Shown one piece after another: positions 42,685-52,032 of a DNA stretch of 64,000 nt. Origin of the DNA: Phaeophleospora eucalypticola. Its lineage: Eukaryota > Ascomycota > Dothideomycetes > Mycosphaerellales > Mycosphaerellaceae. The stretch covers positions 124,001 through 188,000 of the forward strand of contig JAKLNG010000006.1 in the NCBI GenBank assembly GCA_022814565.1, in the 5' to 3' direction. The notes under the pieces are model-generated. The model saw nothing but the letters and a program-made list of their open reading frames with translations, ran no database searches and had not been told where the DNA came from. Made by a program: the position numbers and the translations under genes. Numbering within the stretch: the stretch's first letter is position 1; every line of letters begins with the position of its first letter.

Positions 42685-44351
42685 ATGGCGACCAGCAGAC
42701 AACGGAGCATCGCCAACGATGGCGATCACCTGGCCGCCTTAGGCGTCACGCAAGAGCTTAAGCGAAACTTCAGCCCGCTGAGCATGCTCGGTCTCGCCTT
42801 CGCCATCTTAAACTCCTGGACGGCGCTGTCGACTTCACTTTCACTAGCCTTACCCTCCGGCGGCCCCACGAGCGTGATATGGGGTCTCGTCACGGCCGGA
42901 GTCTTCAACCTGTGTCTGGCATCCTCACTAGCCGAATTCCTTTCTGCATATCCTACCGCTGGAGGACAATATCACTGGGTGCAATGCATCGCCTGGGACC
43001 GCTGGAAACCGATCCTGTCGTGGGTGACGGGATGGATCAACGTCTTTGGATGGATGGCGCTGGTCGCGACAGGAGGACTGCTGGGAAGTCAGATCATCGT
43101 CGGCATCATTGCCATGTATGACGCGACGTATGAGGCGCAGAGATGGCATCAATTCCTCATCTACATCGGCTACAACATCGTAGCGATGCTCCTGAACGCT
43201 TTCGGAAACTCTATCTTGCCTTTGGTGAACAAGACGGCCATCACTTGGTCCATCACGGGATTCGTGGTGATTTGCATCACTGTCCTTGCCTGCGCTTCGC
43301 CGGACTACAACTCAGGCGACTTTGTCTATCGGGAGTTCATCAACACAACTGGATGGCCTGACGGTCTTGCCTGGCTTCTTGGCCTGCTTCAGGGTGGTCT
43401 CGGCCTGACCGGCTTCGATGGTTGCGCCCACATGATCGAGGAGATCCCGAACGCAGCCATTGAAGGTCCCAAGATCATGATCTATTGTGTGGCCATTGGT
43501 GTCTTCACCGGTTTCATCTTCCTGTCGTGCCTCTTATTCGTGGCTGGCGACGTCGACCAAGTCATCAATTCGAGCGCAGGCCCGCTCAATCAGATCATCC
43601 TGAACGCGACCGGAAGTAGAGCAGGGACTGTTTGTCTCCTGATCTTCCCCTTGGTCTGTCTGATCTTCGCAACGACCTCGATCATGACCACCTCCTCCCG
43701 AATGACCTATGGTAAGTCTCAAAGTGCATGTTTCCTCCTACATCCATCACTAACTTTTCCTTTCCAGCATTCGCCCGCGACGGCGGCCTCCCCTTCTCCC
43801 GCTTCTTCGCCCGCGTACACAAAACCCTCGACGTCCCCCTCGAAGCCCTCGGCCTCACCGTCACCGTCGTCGTCATCTTCGGCTGCATCTTCCTCGGCTC
43901 CACCAGCGCCTTCAACGCCATCACATCCGCCTCCGTCGTCGCCCTGGGAATCTCCTACGCCATCCCCATCGCCATCAACCTCCTCCGCGGCCGCAAAATG
44001 CTCCCCGCATCCCGGCCCTTCGTCCTCCCCGAATGGTTCGCGTGGACGGCCAACATCATGGGCGTCGCGTATGTGATATTGACCACGGTGCTGTTTGTGT
44101 TCCCGCCGGAATTGCCGGTCACGGGCTCGAGTATGAATTATTGTATTGTGGCGTTTGCGATTGTTTTTATCATTTCTGCGATTACGTGGATCTTTGATGG
44201 GAGGAAGAATTATACGGGCCCGCAGGTGGAGATTGATGCTCATGTTTTGACGGCTGTGCAGAGTCCGGAGAACTCGGGGGGAAGTGAGATGGAGGAGGCG
44301 CATTCGTCGAAAGTGGATGGAAAGGGATCTGAAGATAAGACAGTAGTCTGA
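42685..44351 (+). CDS. Amino-acid/GABA permease (APC superfamily)
   Basis: Exons 42685-43711 and 43768-44351, intron GTAAGT..TTCCAG after MTY; 536 aa, with about 12 membrane segments. The start of the transporter core reads ELKRNFSPLSMLGLAFAILN, then LPSGGPTSVIWG and YPTAGGQYHWVQ, and the TM6-region GFDGCAHMIEEIPNAAIEGP, all typical of the fungal GABA/choline permease family (Uga4, Hnm1, GabA). The second exon continues with AFARDGGLPFSRFFARVH. It moves small amines or amino acids across the plasma or vacuolar membrane; the substrate cannot be fixed from sequence. GATA sites upstream fit nitrogen control. Confidence 0.92.
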
Positions 44352-44727
44352 GGTCTGAAGCATGCATGAGTTACGTTTGGATCTGCTTTTCGCATTTTTC
44401 TCTTGACTTTTAACTTGACGCGAACCCTTCATTCAGCGCTTTGCGGAGCTTCGATGCTTGGTATACTGCTATTCGTGACACTCGCAGGAGGGGAAAGAAA
44501 GCCGATGCCACTGAGACTGCCACAGCCTCATTAAAGAAGAGCAGCAGTGCCGGCTAGATGAGCCTTCAAAAGCGCTTTCTGCCCCCTGCTCAATCCACTG
44601 ATACCCACAAGATGCCGTGGAATGATAATCATTCCATCGACCGGAGGCAATTCTTCAATGTACTTGCTGACCACGTCGGCCAGGCGTCCTAGAGAGATGA
44701 TGCCAGACAGATCCTGGGTAATTGAGT
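44352..44727. other. Convergent intergenic region
   Basis: 376 bases between the ends of the permease and F-box-like genes. Nothing recognised. Confidence 0.5.
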
Positions 44728-45386
44728 CTAGCCGTGCATCTCGGTCAAGGTCACGTTCCAGGCCTTGATGAAATCCGGTGGGCTATTCGAGGTCTTTGGT
44801 AGCCAAATCGGTTCCTGGCGCCAGCTAGACTGCGCGCCGGCATCGCTCATGTGGAGTTGCTGGTCGAAGCTCAGTAGCTCGATCTGAACGACGCGGTGTA
44901 GGGGGCGATTCAGCCTGATGACTCGGAAAGGACCTTGCGGACGCGTGTTCAGGTACACCGTCTCGCGCTCGGCGGGCAGCTTCATTCGGAAGATCGTCTT
45001 CACCCTCTCAGATCTGTCGAACGCGTCTTTGAAAGCCTTGTTGATGAGCTGGGAAAGTACGAGATCTCGGCGGGGAAGGTGGAGCATGAGCCGCTCGATG
45101 AGTTCGTAGCTGCCGGCAATTTCGGCGCCTGAGTGCTTGGAGAGGGTCACGGCGGACTAAGAAAAATCAGCTGGAGTGTGGAAAAGCTCGGCCAATATCA
45201 CTTACCATCGCCCTTATCATCGCATCCGTCACCATTGGAGGAGCGCCGTCGCTGTTGTCCGTGGTGGTTGCGGCATCTTGCTGCAACTTATTTCGTCAGC
45301 ATTCGCATTTCAAGGTGCGCTTGTGCAGGAGAACATACCATAGCAGCGTCTGCCCGAGCCGCGTCGTCGTCGGCAGGGTCGCTCAT
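44728..45386 (-). CDS. Small F-box-like protein (183 aa)
   Basis: Three exons, 45386-45339, 45280-45206, 45156-44728, all phase 0, introns GTATGT..TTGCAG and GTAAGT..TCTTAG. Both donors follow an ATG codon. The acidic N-terminus (MSDPADDDAARADAAM) leads to an F-box-like helix block, YELIERLMLHLPRRDLVLSQ then LINKAFKDAFDRS, with the hydrophobic pattern of fungal F-box proteins. The remainder (ETVYLNTRP, RVIRLNRPLHRVVQ) resembles a large group of Dothideomycete proteins with an N-terminal F-box and no clear substrate domain. A role as a Skp1-dependent adaptor is inference. Confidence 0.75.
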
Positions 45387-45843
45387 GTTGATGTTGATGA
45401 AGCTGCGAAGCTTGTCGAGGGTAAACGCGAGCAGCGAAGGCAAGAGCGAAAATCCAAGCTCGAAGCTAAGCGAGCCGCTAGCAGCGGAAGCAGCCGGCCT
45501 TGGCAGACATGTGAAAAGGCTTCACATTTCACATCGCCGAAGCCATCTCTTTTGCAGGCAGTTGGCAAGTCGCAAGACATACATGACTTTCAATGCGCCT
45601 GACAAAGGCCAAACCAAGCGCGACACAGTAGCGACAACAGGCCAGCGTCGCCTCATGTCAAAGTCGTATCGGACTGCGTGACATTAGCTCTCCTCCATAC
45701 GTAGCCATTCTCAATAAAATTTGCTGGCACGTATAATTCTCATTATCACCTCAACAAGCATCACCTGACCAGCAACAAAGCTATATTTTTCCAAAATTTC
45801 ACTCATCTCTCCATGAAAAAGCAAACCAGGAGTCCCACGGCTG

Positions 45844-45944
45844 CCTTAGCTCAACGGCTAAGGAACCCAGTCACTGGGCCACGATGTGGTCGTCTAACGG
45901 CCACGTTGTGCACACCGTAGCCAAACCCCCCGGTTCGCCGGGGG
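45844..45944. other. GC-rich array of five hairpins, nature unknown
   Basis: Five consecutive short inverted repeats in 101 bases: 45844-45863 (7-bp stem CCTTAGC/GCTAAGG), 45866-45878 (5-bp CCCAG/CTGGG), 45879-45889 (4-bp CCAC/GTGG), 45894-45920 (6-bp stem with one bulged A), and 45927-45944 (7-bp CCCCCGG/CCGGGGG closed by a TTCG tetraloop). An exact tRNA A-box match, TAGCTCAACGG, lies in the first hairpin and a partial B-box, GGTTCG, in the last. It cannot be folded as a tRNA: the D-stem partner and the 7-base T-loop are missing. It may be a structured RNA, a decayed tRNA-derived element, or a chance GC-rich patch. Confidence 0.35.
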
Positions 45945-46077
45945 CCCCACGGTGCTGGCGAAATCAATTAAAGTTCTCTACGCACTGCGCGTCGAGTTAC
46001 TCCGAGTTTCTTCTGTCTTTCTAGCTTCCTTTGGGGGGCTGGGGGATCAGTTTCTTTTGCTTATTTTGTGTATGTAA

Positions 46078-46130
46078 TAGCCACAAATGTGTTGTGTGTG
46101 TAGTGTGTTGTGTATGTGTATATGTTTTTG
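46078..46130. repeat. TG-rich low-complexity tract
   Basis: Imperfect TGTG/TGTTGTG repeats in the intergenic region upstream of the MPP-alpha 3' end. Confidence 0.7.
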
Positions 46131-46788
46131 TGTTTTCCTCTTCTTTTGCTTGTTCCATGGATGGAAGTTCGAGTGACATTTTGGTTTTGGAGTTTCCCTT
46201 TTTGGTTCCCCGATGGAGGCGCGAGTGATATTTTGCTCTTTCCGAAACCTTCCTGCGGGGATTCGAATATTGCAAGATCACCTCATTATCGAGTCGAATC
46301 GGGGCCGAAAAGTTTACACCGGCGGGAACACCCGCAAAGCATGTGAAAGTGTCGCTCTCCGTTTACATGGCTCGACTCGAAACAAAGTCGCGGCGCAGCA
46401 ACCTCAGCCAGGATCTTCGCATGCCAAGGCGCTGATGTCGATGCCATACCCTAGCCGGAATGAGTGTCGGCGAAGAGCGCGAAAGATGGAAGAACCAAGT
46501 AGGCGTTGCGCCGAAGTCTTGCCTCGGCGGAAGTCATTCCAGTCGCACGTGGAAAGGGGAAACCCGGTCGTCTTCACGCATCAGCAGACCGTGGAACCTG
46601 CAAAGACCGCCAAAATCCAGAGAGGGACCTGTACAAAATCCGTCTCATTCACCACCATCTATCATACAAATTTCTGGCGTGTCGGCTGCACGCACAGCCG
46701 CCTGATGGGAGAGTTTCAACAAAGGTAGGTATCTATACACGCTTCTCGCCATGCAACTTTTTATCAATGCATTCACATTCATCATCAA

Positions 46789-48513
46789 TTACATCCGTCC
46801 AAGTCCCCACTTCGCGATCCTCTCCTGGATGTCATTCCAGGGCAGCTCGCGCAGCACGACACCCTCCTCTTTGCCTTGCTGGAGAACGACAGTAGGAGCA
46901 CCGGAGCCTTTGCCGGGGTTCTCGACCTGGCCGCTGAAGACCTGCTTGGCCACTCTTCGTAAGTCCTTCATGGTGACTTTCTCGATTCCTTCGACGAGCT
47001 CTTTGACGGGCTTGACGCGGCCGTGGACTTGTACCTGTCTGCCTAGATCTTCAAGTTCGACCATTCGGGATTCGAGGTTCATGAGCAATGAGGAGCAAAG
47101 CTGGTTCTTGGCGCGCTTGACTTCGATCTCGGAGAGCCTGCCGAGGCCAGTCTCTGTACTGAGTAGGCTCAGCTCCCGAGCCATGGTATCCAGCATGCGA
47201 GGCACGAATTGCGTTGCACAGCTTGCGGAGATACCGAAGAGTCCAGAGTCCGAGTAGGCGTGATTGAAAGCATGACAGTTCTCAACCCAGCCGTATTGGT
47301 TCAGCACGTTGGTGTAGAGGCGACTGTACATGCCCTTGCCAGGTCCACCCGCAGAGAAAGAACCTCCACCTCCAAGGAGAGTCTGAAGCGTTGCCAGTGC
47401 GTAGATGTCTGGAGATCCGATTGGTAGGGATTCGAAAGCCAAGTGGATGTGTGAGACTCGTGGAAGCATGGGACTGGGAGGTATCTCCAGCGGCGGAAGC
47501 GTCAAAAAGCCGCCTGTGTAGTGCGACGGCGAATCGTAGTCGATGGGTTGCTCAAGTGGATCTTGAATGATCTGAGATGGGTCGAGGGGAGAAACGGTCG
47601 CCTTCTGGGATGCAGATGTCGAGAGATTCTTGAGGAACGGCAATCGAGACGAGAGGCGGGAGTCGTTTTGTGGCGGAACTTGTGAAGTCGGGTAAGGAGG
47701 CTGCACCTGCTGTGCCTCTTGCGACGAAGCAGAAGTGGTGATTTTCTGGCTGGCCATGTCCCCGAAGTACTGCGTGGCCAGATCGACTGCAGTGCTGTGC
47801 TCCACACCTGCAAATGCAACCACTATCCTCTCCGGCTTGAAGAACGCCTGACGATATGCCTCCACAGTCTTGCGGTCAATGCTGTCTAGCCTTTCCTTGG
47901 GACACAGCAGCGGGTTGCCTAGTGTGTTGTCCTTGTAGGCAGCCATGTGCACCAGCTCTGGCAGGATGAGCTCAGGCTTGCCCCAGATCTCTCCAATCTC
48001 GTAGTCTGCTGTTTCTAATTGTCTTGCAACCTCTTCATCGGTGATGTTCGGGTCGCGTATTGTTTCCGCAAGGAGAGCGACAGCATCCGGCACAGCTGAG
48101 TTGAACGTCGCCGACTGATACATCAAGCTCTCTCTTGATGATGCGCACTGGATGTTTCCACCTAGCTGTTCCATCGACTCCAACATCTGATCTGCGCTCC
48201 GTTTCGTAGTCTCCTTGAACGCCATGCGATCGATGATATGTGATACGCCTCGAAGCGCTTCATTTTCGTATCGCGAGCCTGCATCGATGTAGACGCCGAT
48301 CCCAGAGAAGTGGCCAGGGAGAGCTTCGGTGGCTACCTTGATGCCGTTCGGTAATGTCGTTATCTGCTCGAGCTCTGCCGGATCTCGCTCGAAGGCAGGT
48401 ATGTGAGTCGCATATTGTCGCGGTCGGGTAGGTTTCCGCAGGACTGTCTTTGCGCTCCGTGATAGTTGCCGCGGCAGGGACAGCGTCTTGCTCATCGTCG
48501 GAAGACGCAGCAT
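46789..48513 (-). CDS. MAS2: Mitochondrial processing peptidase alpha subunit
   Basis: Single exon, 574 aa from MLRLPTMSKTLSLPRQ (the open frame reaches 48552 without an ATG). MPP-alpha is the substrate-binding partner of the zinc peptidase MPP-beta and helps remove matrix presequences. Key blocks: TTLPNGIKVATEALPGHFSG, GVSHIIDRMAFKETTKRSAD, and the Gly-rich loop LLGGGGSFSAGGPGKGMYSR that distinguishes alpha subunits. As expected for alpha, no HXXEH zinc motif is seen. The first 45 residues are Arg/Ser/Leu-rich, a clear presequence. An 80-residue Ser/Pro/Gln-rich linker (about 280-360) sits between the two peptidase halves. Confidence 0.94.
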   Translation of the reverse strand: MLRLPTMSKTLSLPRQLSRSAKTVLRKPTRPRQYATHIPAFERDPAELEQITTLPNGIKVATEALPGHFSGIGVYIDAGSRYENEALRGVSHIIDRMAFKETTKRSADQMLESMEQLGGNIQCASSRESLMYQSATFNSAVPDAVALLAETIRDPNITDEEVARQLETADYEIGEIWGKPELILPELVHMAAYKDNTLGNPLLCPKERLDSIDRKTVEAYRQAFFKPERIVVAFAGVEHSTAVDLATQYFGDMASQKITTSASSQEAQQVQPPYPTSQVPPQNDSRLSSRLPFLKNLSTSASQKATVSPLDPSQIIQDPLEQPIDYDSPSHYTGGFLTLPPLEIPPSPMLPRVSHIHLAFESLPIGSPDIYALATLQTLLGGGGSFSAGGPGKGMYSRLYTNVLNQYGWVENCHAFNHAYSDSGLFGISASCATQFVPRMLDTMARELSLLSTETGLGRLSEIEVKRAKNQLCSSLLMNLESRMVELEDLGRQVQVHGRVKPVKELVEGIEKVTMKDLRRVAKQVFSGQVENPGKGSGAPTVVLQQGKEEGVVLRELPWNDIQERIAKWGLGRM

Positions 48514-49207
48514 ATGTAGAGAAGTTGAGGTCGTGCGATGGATGATGTTCAATTATGAGCTGCACGCGATGCTGGATTGCCTCATCTGAGGTTTCTCTCT
48601 AGGGCTGTTAGCTTACTCATTCGGAATGGGCCGAATGCCGCATGAACGACGTTGCCGATGCCCTCCCAACCATGACGACGGCGCCGTTTCATCAACCTCA
48701 CTCTCGCTCTCCAGTGCGTGCTCATCAATGCTGGGACAAGTGCTCCGCCGACTCCGTCCCGCCGTTTCATAACACCGCGCGTTATTACTATTTGCTGTGT
48801 TGATGCCCGTCTGACTTTGTATTATCTTCATCTATCTATCGCTGTACTGTAATCGCGGTGCAAGGCTGGATCCCAACCCTGGACCGTGTGGCGCCACAGA
48901 GAGCTGAGAACAGCAGTCCCGCCGCCGCAACTGCAACTGCACGTCCAAGACACAACAGCGCCGCCGAGCGAGCAGCACCACCTCACACAACGCCCGCTGC
49001 CCATTGCTGCGTCGACCCGCTCCTCACTGCACCCGTCCGCGGTGGAATCGAAGACAGCGCTTGTCGGCTCTGCCTCTGCGACTGTGCTAGATCTGTTCTG
49101 GATTGGTCTGCGGTGCCTGACCTTGACGGCCCTGCTGACTCCCGCTACCGCCCTGCTGCCCGCCGCCGACGCTTTCTTCCCGTGACTTGACTTCTCGCAC
49201 CGTGACC
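48514..49207. promoter_or_regulatory. Divergent promoter, MPP-alpha and Dma1-like gene
   Basis: 694 bases between head-to-head genes. The half next to the FHA-RING gene is GC- and C-rich, likely its 5' leader. No gene seen. Confidence 0.5.
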
Positions 49208-51037
49208 ATGTTGGGCTCCGCGACACCTGCTCCGGTCCACACGTCCACCTCCACGTCGACCTCCAACGCAACGCCTACTTCGCCCACTCGCCCTTCACGC
49301 ATCCGCGGCCTGTCCTACCTGCGATCCCTCCACTCACACTCCAGCTCGCACTCCAGCCGCGCCGAGACCCCGCCCTTGTCGCGCTCGACCTCTTTTCCTA
49401 CACCTGCCAGCTCGCACCCCGCCAGCTCCGCCCAGCGTCCTCAAAACACAGACGAGCGGGGTGCTGGTAGTGTCAGTCGCAACAGCAGTAATAATAACGG
49501 CGGGAGCGCCCAGCCGGTGTCTCCTTCCCAAAACCGAGACGGCTGGATACCGACGATTCAGGGAAGGAGCGGCCTGAGTAGGGAGTCGCTGCACCCGACC
49601 TCGACCTCGACTGCCTCAGCATCACCCGAGCCAAGCAATCCCGGTAGCATGACTTTGACCAGGAGCCGCGCCGGCAATTCTGGTCCTACGCCTGCAAACA
49701 CCGCCATGCCCTCGCAACGCAGAACCTCTTCCGCGAACGACGTCCACTCCACTCCGACGCCAGACATGCCCGAGCCCGGCGCCAGTAAAGACAACTTACC
49801 CACGATACGATTCATTCCACACATCGAACCGCGCTCGTCACGTCCGTCACTGCAGTTCAGCGCCCTCTCACGCACTATAAAGACGCCTAACAGTGTTGTT
49901 CGCGTCGGTAGATACAGCGAAAGAGACCACCACACCGGAGATCCGGCCACATTTCCTGTCGGGTTCAAGTCAAAAGTTGTGAGTAGGAGACACTGCGAGT
50001 TCTGGTGTACAGATGGCCAGTGGTTTATCAAGGACGTCAAATCGAGCTCGGGTACTTTTCTGAACCACGTTCGCCTGTCGAGTCCTGGTGTGGAGAGCCG
50101 ACCGTTCCCTGTCAACGATGGAGATGTCGTGCAACTTGGTATCGATTTCAAGGGCGGAGAGGAGGTCATCTTCCGCTGCGTCAAGATTCGGGTGGAGTGC
50201 AATCGTGGCTGGCAAAAGAGTCTCAACAGTTTCAACACATCTGCTCACAAGCGCCTGCTGAAGAGTGCCCTCAAGACCAAGAGTCGGGATTCTGACGCCG
50301 CTAGTGTCAACAGCTCCGAATGCTCGATTTGCCTGAACCCGGTCGCGCCCTGTCAAGCCCTATTTGTGGCTCCCTGCAGCCATGTCTGGCACTACAAATG
50401 TATACGAAATCTCATCCACAGTCCGCAGTGGCCTAATTTCCTCTGCCCGAACTGTCGCTTTATGGCCGATTTGGAGGCGGATGTGGAACAGCCAGAAGAC
50501 GAAGAGTGGGACGAAGCAGGCGAAGATGCCTCTCCGCCGCCGACTCGCGCGAATGGTGAGCCGAGCGGGTCTTCTGATGAGAACGTCGATGGACAGCCGA
50601 GTGATGATGGGGAGGACTCGCGAGGTACGGTTCTTCCAAGGAACAGCAGCCGTACGCGAGCACAGGAGACAGACGAGGATCTTGCTGCACTTTTGAGCCG
50701 CACGGCTCTGGGGACACCATCTCCCATGACAGAAAACCGACCGCCTAGGAGTACAAATGGAGAAGGATCCTCTAGTACACAGCCCATCGACATTGGGTCG
50801 GCAGGAGGCTCACGAACAACAAGTGACCCCATTGGAGCGCGATCGATGACACCGACATCACATGCACAATTTGCTTTGGCTGCCGGACCAATCACTGAGG
50901 GGCCTTTGACACCTCGAAATGACGCAGGACCCTTCCTGTTAGATGGCAGCGATGGAAGAGAGAGAATCGTTGATCAGCCGGTCGCCGAAGTCAGCGAGCC
51001 AGGCTCATTAGATGAGCAATCAACGAGGAGAAAGTGA
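49208..51037 (+). CDS. DMA1: FHA-RING E3 ubiquitin ligase, Dma1/Dma2-type
   Basis: Single exon, 609 aa from MLGSATPAPVHTSTSTST. Residues 1-190 are Ser/Thr/Pro-rich and disordered. An FHA phosphothreonine-binding domain spans about 225-320 (VVRVGRYSERD, KVVSRRHCEFW, FIKDVKSSSGTFLNHVRLS). A RING-type finger follows at about 372-417 (CSICLNPVAP, PCSHVWHYKCI, FLCPNC). FHA followed by RING is the hallmark of yeast Dma1/2 and fission-yeast Dma1, which link spindle position and septation checkpoints to ubiquitination. The acidic Ser-rich tail is long for this family. Confidence 0.93.
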   Translation: MLGSATPAPVHTSTSTSTSNATPTSPTRPSRIRGLSYLRSLHSHSSSHSSRAETPPLSRSTSFPTPASSHPASSAQRPQNTDERGAGSVSRNSSNNNGGSAQPVSPSQNRDGWIPTIQGRSGLSRESLHPTSTSTASASPEPSNPGSMTLTRSRAGNSGPTPANTAMPSQRRTSSANDVHSTPTPDMPEPGASKDNLPTIRFIPHIEPRSSRPSLQFSALSRTIKTPNSVVRVGRYSERDHHTGDPATFPVGFKSKVVSRRHCEFWCTDGQWFIKDVKSSSGTFLNHVRLSSPGVESRPFPVNDGDVVQLGIDFKGGEEVIFRCVKIRVECNRGWQKSLNSFNTSAHKRLLKSALKTKSRDSDAASVNSSECSICLNPVAPCQALFVAPCSHVWHYKCIRNLIHSPQWPNFLCPNCRFMADLEADVEQPEDEEWDEAGEDASPPPTRANGEPSGSSDENVDGQPSDDGEDSRGTVLPRNSSRTRAQETDEDLAALLSRTALGTPSPMTENRPPRSTNGEGSSSTQPIDIGSAGGSRTTSDPIGARSMTPTSHAQFALAAGPITEGPLTPRNDAGPFLLDGSDGRERIVDQPVAEVSEPGSLDEQSTRRK

Positions 51038-51558
51038 TACCTTGGCACGAGATGCAGTGAGTGTGCGACAGCTCTATGCGACGGAGAGACATGTGGGAAC
51101 AATTGGAAGTTATAATGATATCGAGACTCATTGGCGTGAAAAGCATTTTGATTTGAGCGTGCATCGGAGCGTGGCATTTTGATGTGGATGTATCATCGGC
51201 GATAGCACATGGGTGTTGATTTTGGTACTTATGCAGCGTGAGATGCAGCGTCTATGAGGCGCTGCTACAGCATTGGAATTCGTTTAACATTGGCATTCAT
51301 TGATTCTCGAGATCTGTTCGTGATCATGCGCGAACTTCGTGAGTTCTTCCAGTTGTTTGTGCGAGCCGTGGTCGTGATTGCCGCACTAAATGACCCACTG
51401 AAGCTCTCTCGTCAGCGCCAACACCGGTGGCCGACCTGCTTCACCGACCACACCTCTAACCTACACCATCTTCAACTCCCCCATCAAACCCACACAAACA
51501 ACCTCTTCTCCCCACACCAAAAACCCCAACCCATCACGACCAAACAAAAAGGAAAACC
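51038..51558. other. Intergenic, no gene recognised
   Basis: 521 bases between tandem plus-strand genes; the last 120 bases are strongly C/A-rich, as in a fungal leader. Confidence 0.5.
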
Positions 51559-51936
51559 ATGGCCCCCCAACAAACCCACACCTACTACTACAAAATCCTC
51601 CCCTCCCCACCGCCCTCCCCACTCCCGGAAACTCTCCCCCTCAGCGACCTAGACAAAAAGGACGGCTTCATCCACCTCTCCACCGCCGCGCAAACGCTCA
51701 TCACGATGGATTTGTTTTTTGCGGGGGAGAAGAAGTTGTGGGTGTTGAAGTTGAGGGTGAGGGATTTGGATGGGGAGGTGAGATTCGAGGAGGGGTTGGA
51801 AGGGTGTCCGCATTTATTTGGGAGTCAGAGAGGGTTGGGGAGGGGGAATGTGGAGGAAGTAATTGGGGTGGAGAGGGGGGAGGGGAGCGGGTGGAGGGAG
51901 TTCTTTGGTGGGGAGGGGAGGGGGTTGGAGGATTGA
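51559..51936 (+). CDS. DUF952-family protein
   Basis: 125 aa from an ATG in good context (AACCATGGC). The family pattern is clear: TYYYKILPS near the start, DGFIHLSTAAQ, then DLFFAGEKKLWVLKLRV, and GCPHLFGS. DUF952 proteins are small, widespread in bacteria and fungi, and of unknown function. The coding sequence changes character midway: C-rich in the first half, G-rich (GGGGAG runs) in the second, which makes the C-terminal Gly/Glu-rich tail less certain. No neighbours in a related pathway. Confidence 0.8.
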   Translation: MAPQQTHTYYYKILPSPPPSPLPETLPLSDLDKKDGFIHLSTAAQTLITMDLFFAGEKKLWVLKLRVRDLDGEVRFEEGLEGCPHLFGSQRGLGRGNVEEVIGVERGEGSGWREFFGGEGRGLED

Positions 51937-52032
51937 GAATGAGGTGAGAAGGGAATTGGGGATGGTGAGTAGTACGTGGTGCGTATCGCCAGTGTGCATC
52001 TCATTCTTTGGGAGTCTTTGTGTCTAATTCTA

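Larger units (their letters stand above)
45387..46788. other. 1.4 kb intergenic region
   Basis: Holds the hairpin array at 45.84-45.96 kb and a TG-rich low-complexity stretch, each listed separately. A 171-codon plus ORF at 46213-46728 has an irregular composition and no domain, and is not called. Confidence 0.55.

Noticed and set aside
45836..45960. A tRNA gene, because of the perfect A-box TAGCTCAACGG
   Set aside because: The D-stem partner (GAGC) is absent, the B-box stops matching after GGTTCG, and the putative T-arm has a 4-base loop. No anticodon arm fits even with an intron.
45920..45985. HDV-like self-cleaving ribozyme, suggested by the GC hairpin followed by GGCGAAAT
   Set aside because: No P1 or P2 partner strands with the required order could be found around the hairpin.
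46213..46728. 171-codon plus-strand ORF in the intergenic region before MPP-alpha
   Set aside because: Irregular composition, many rare residues, no domain and no supporting splice or start context.
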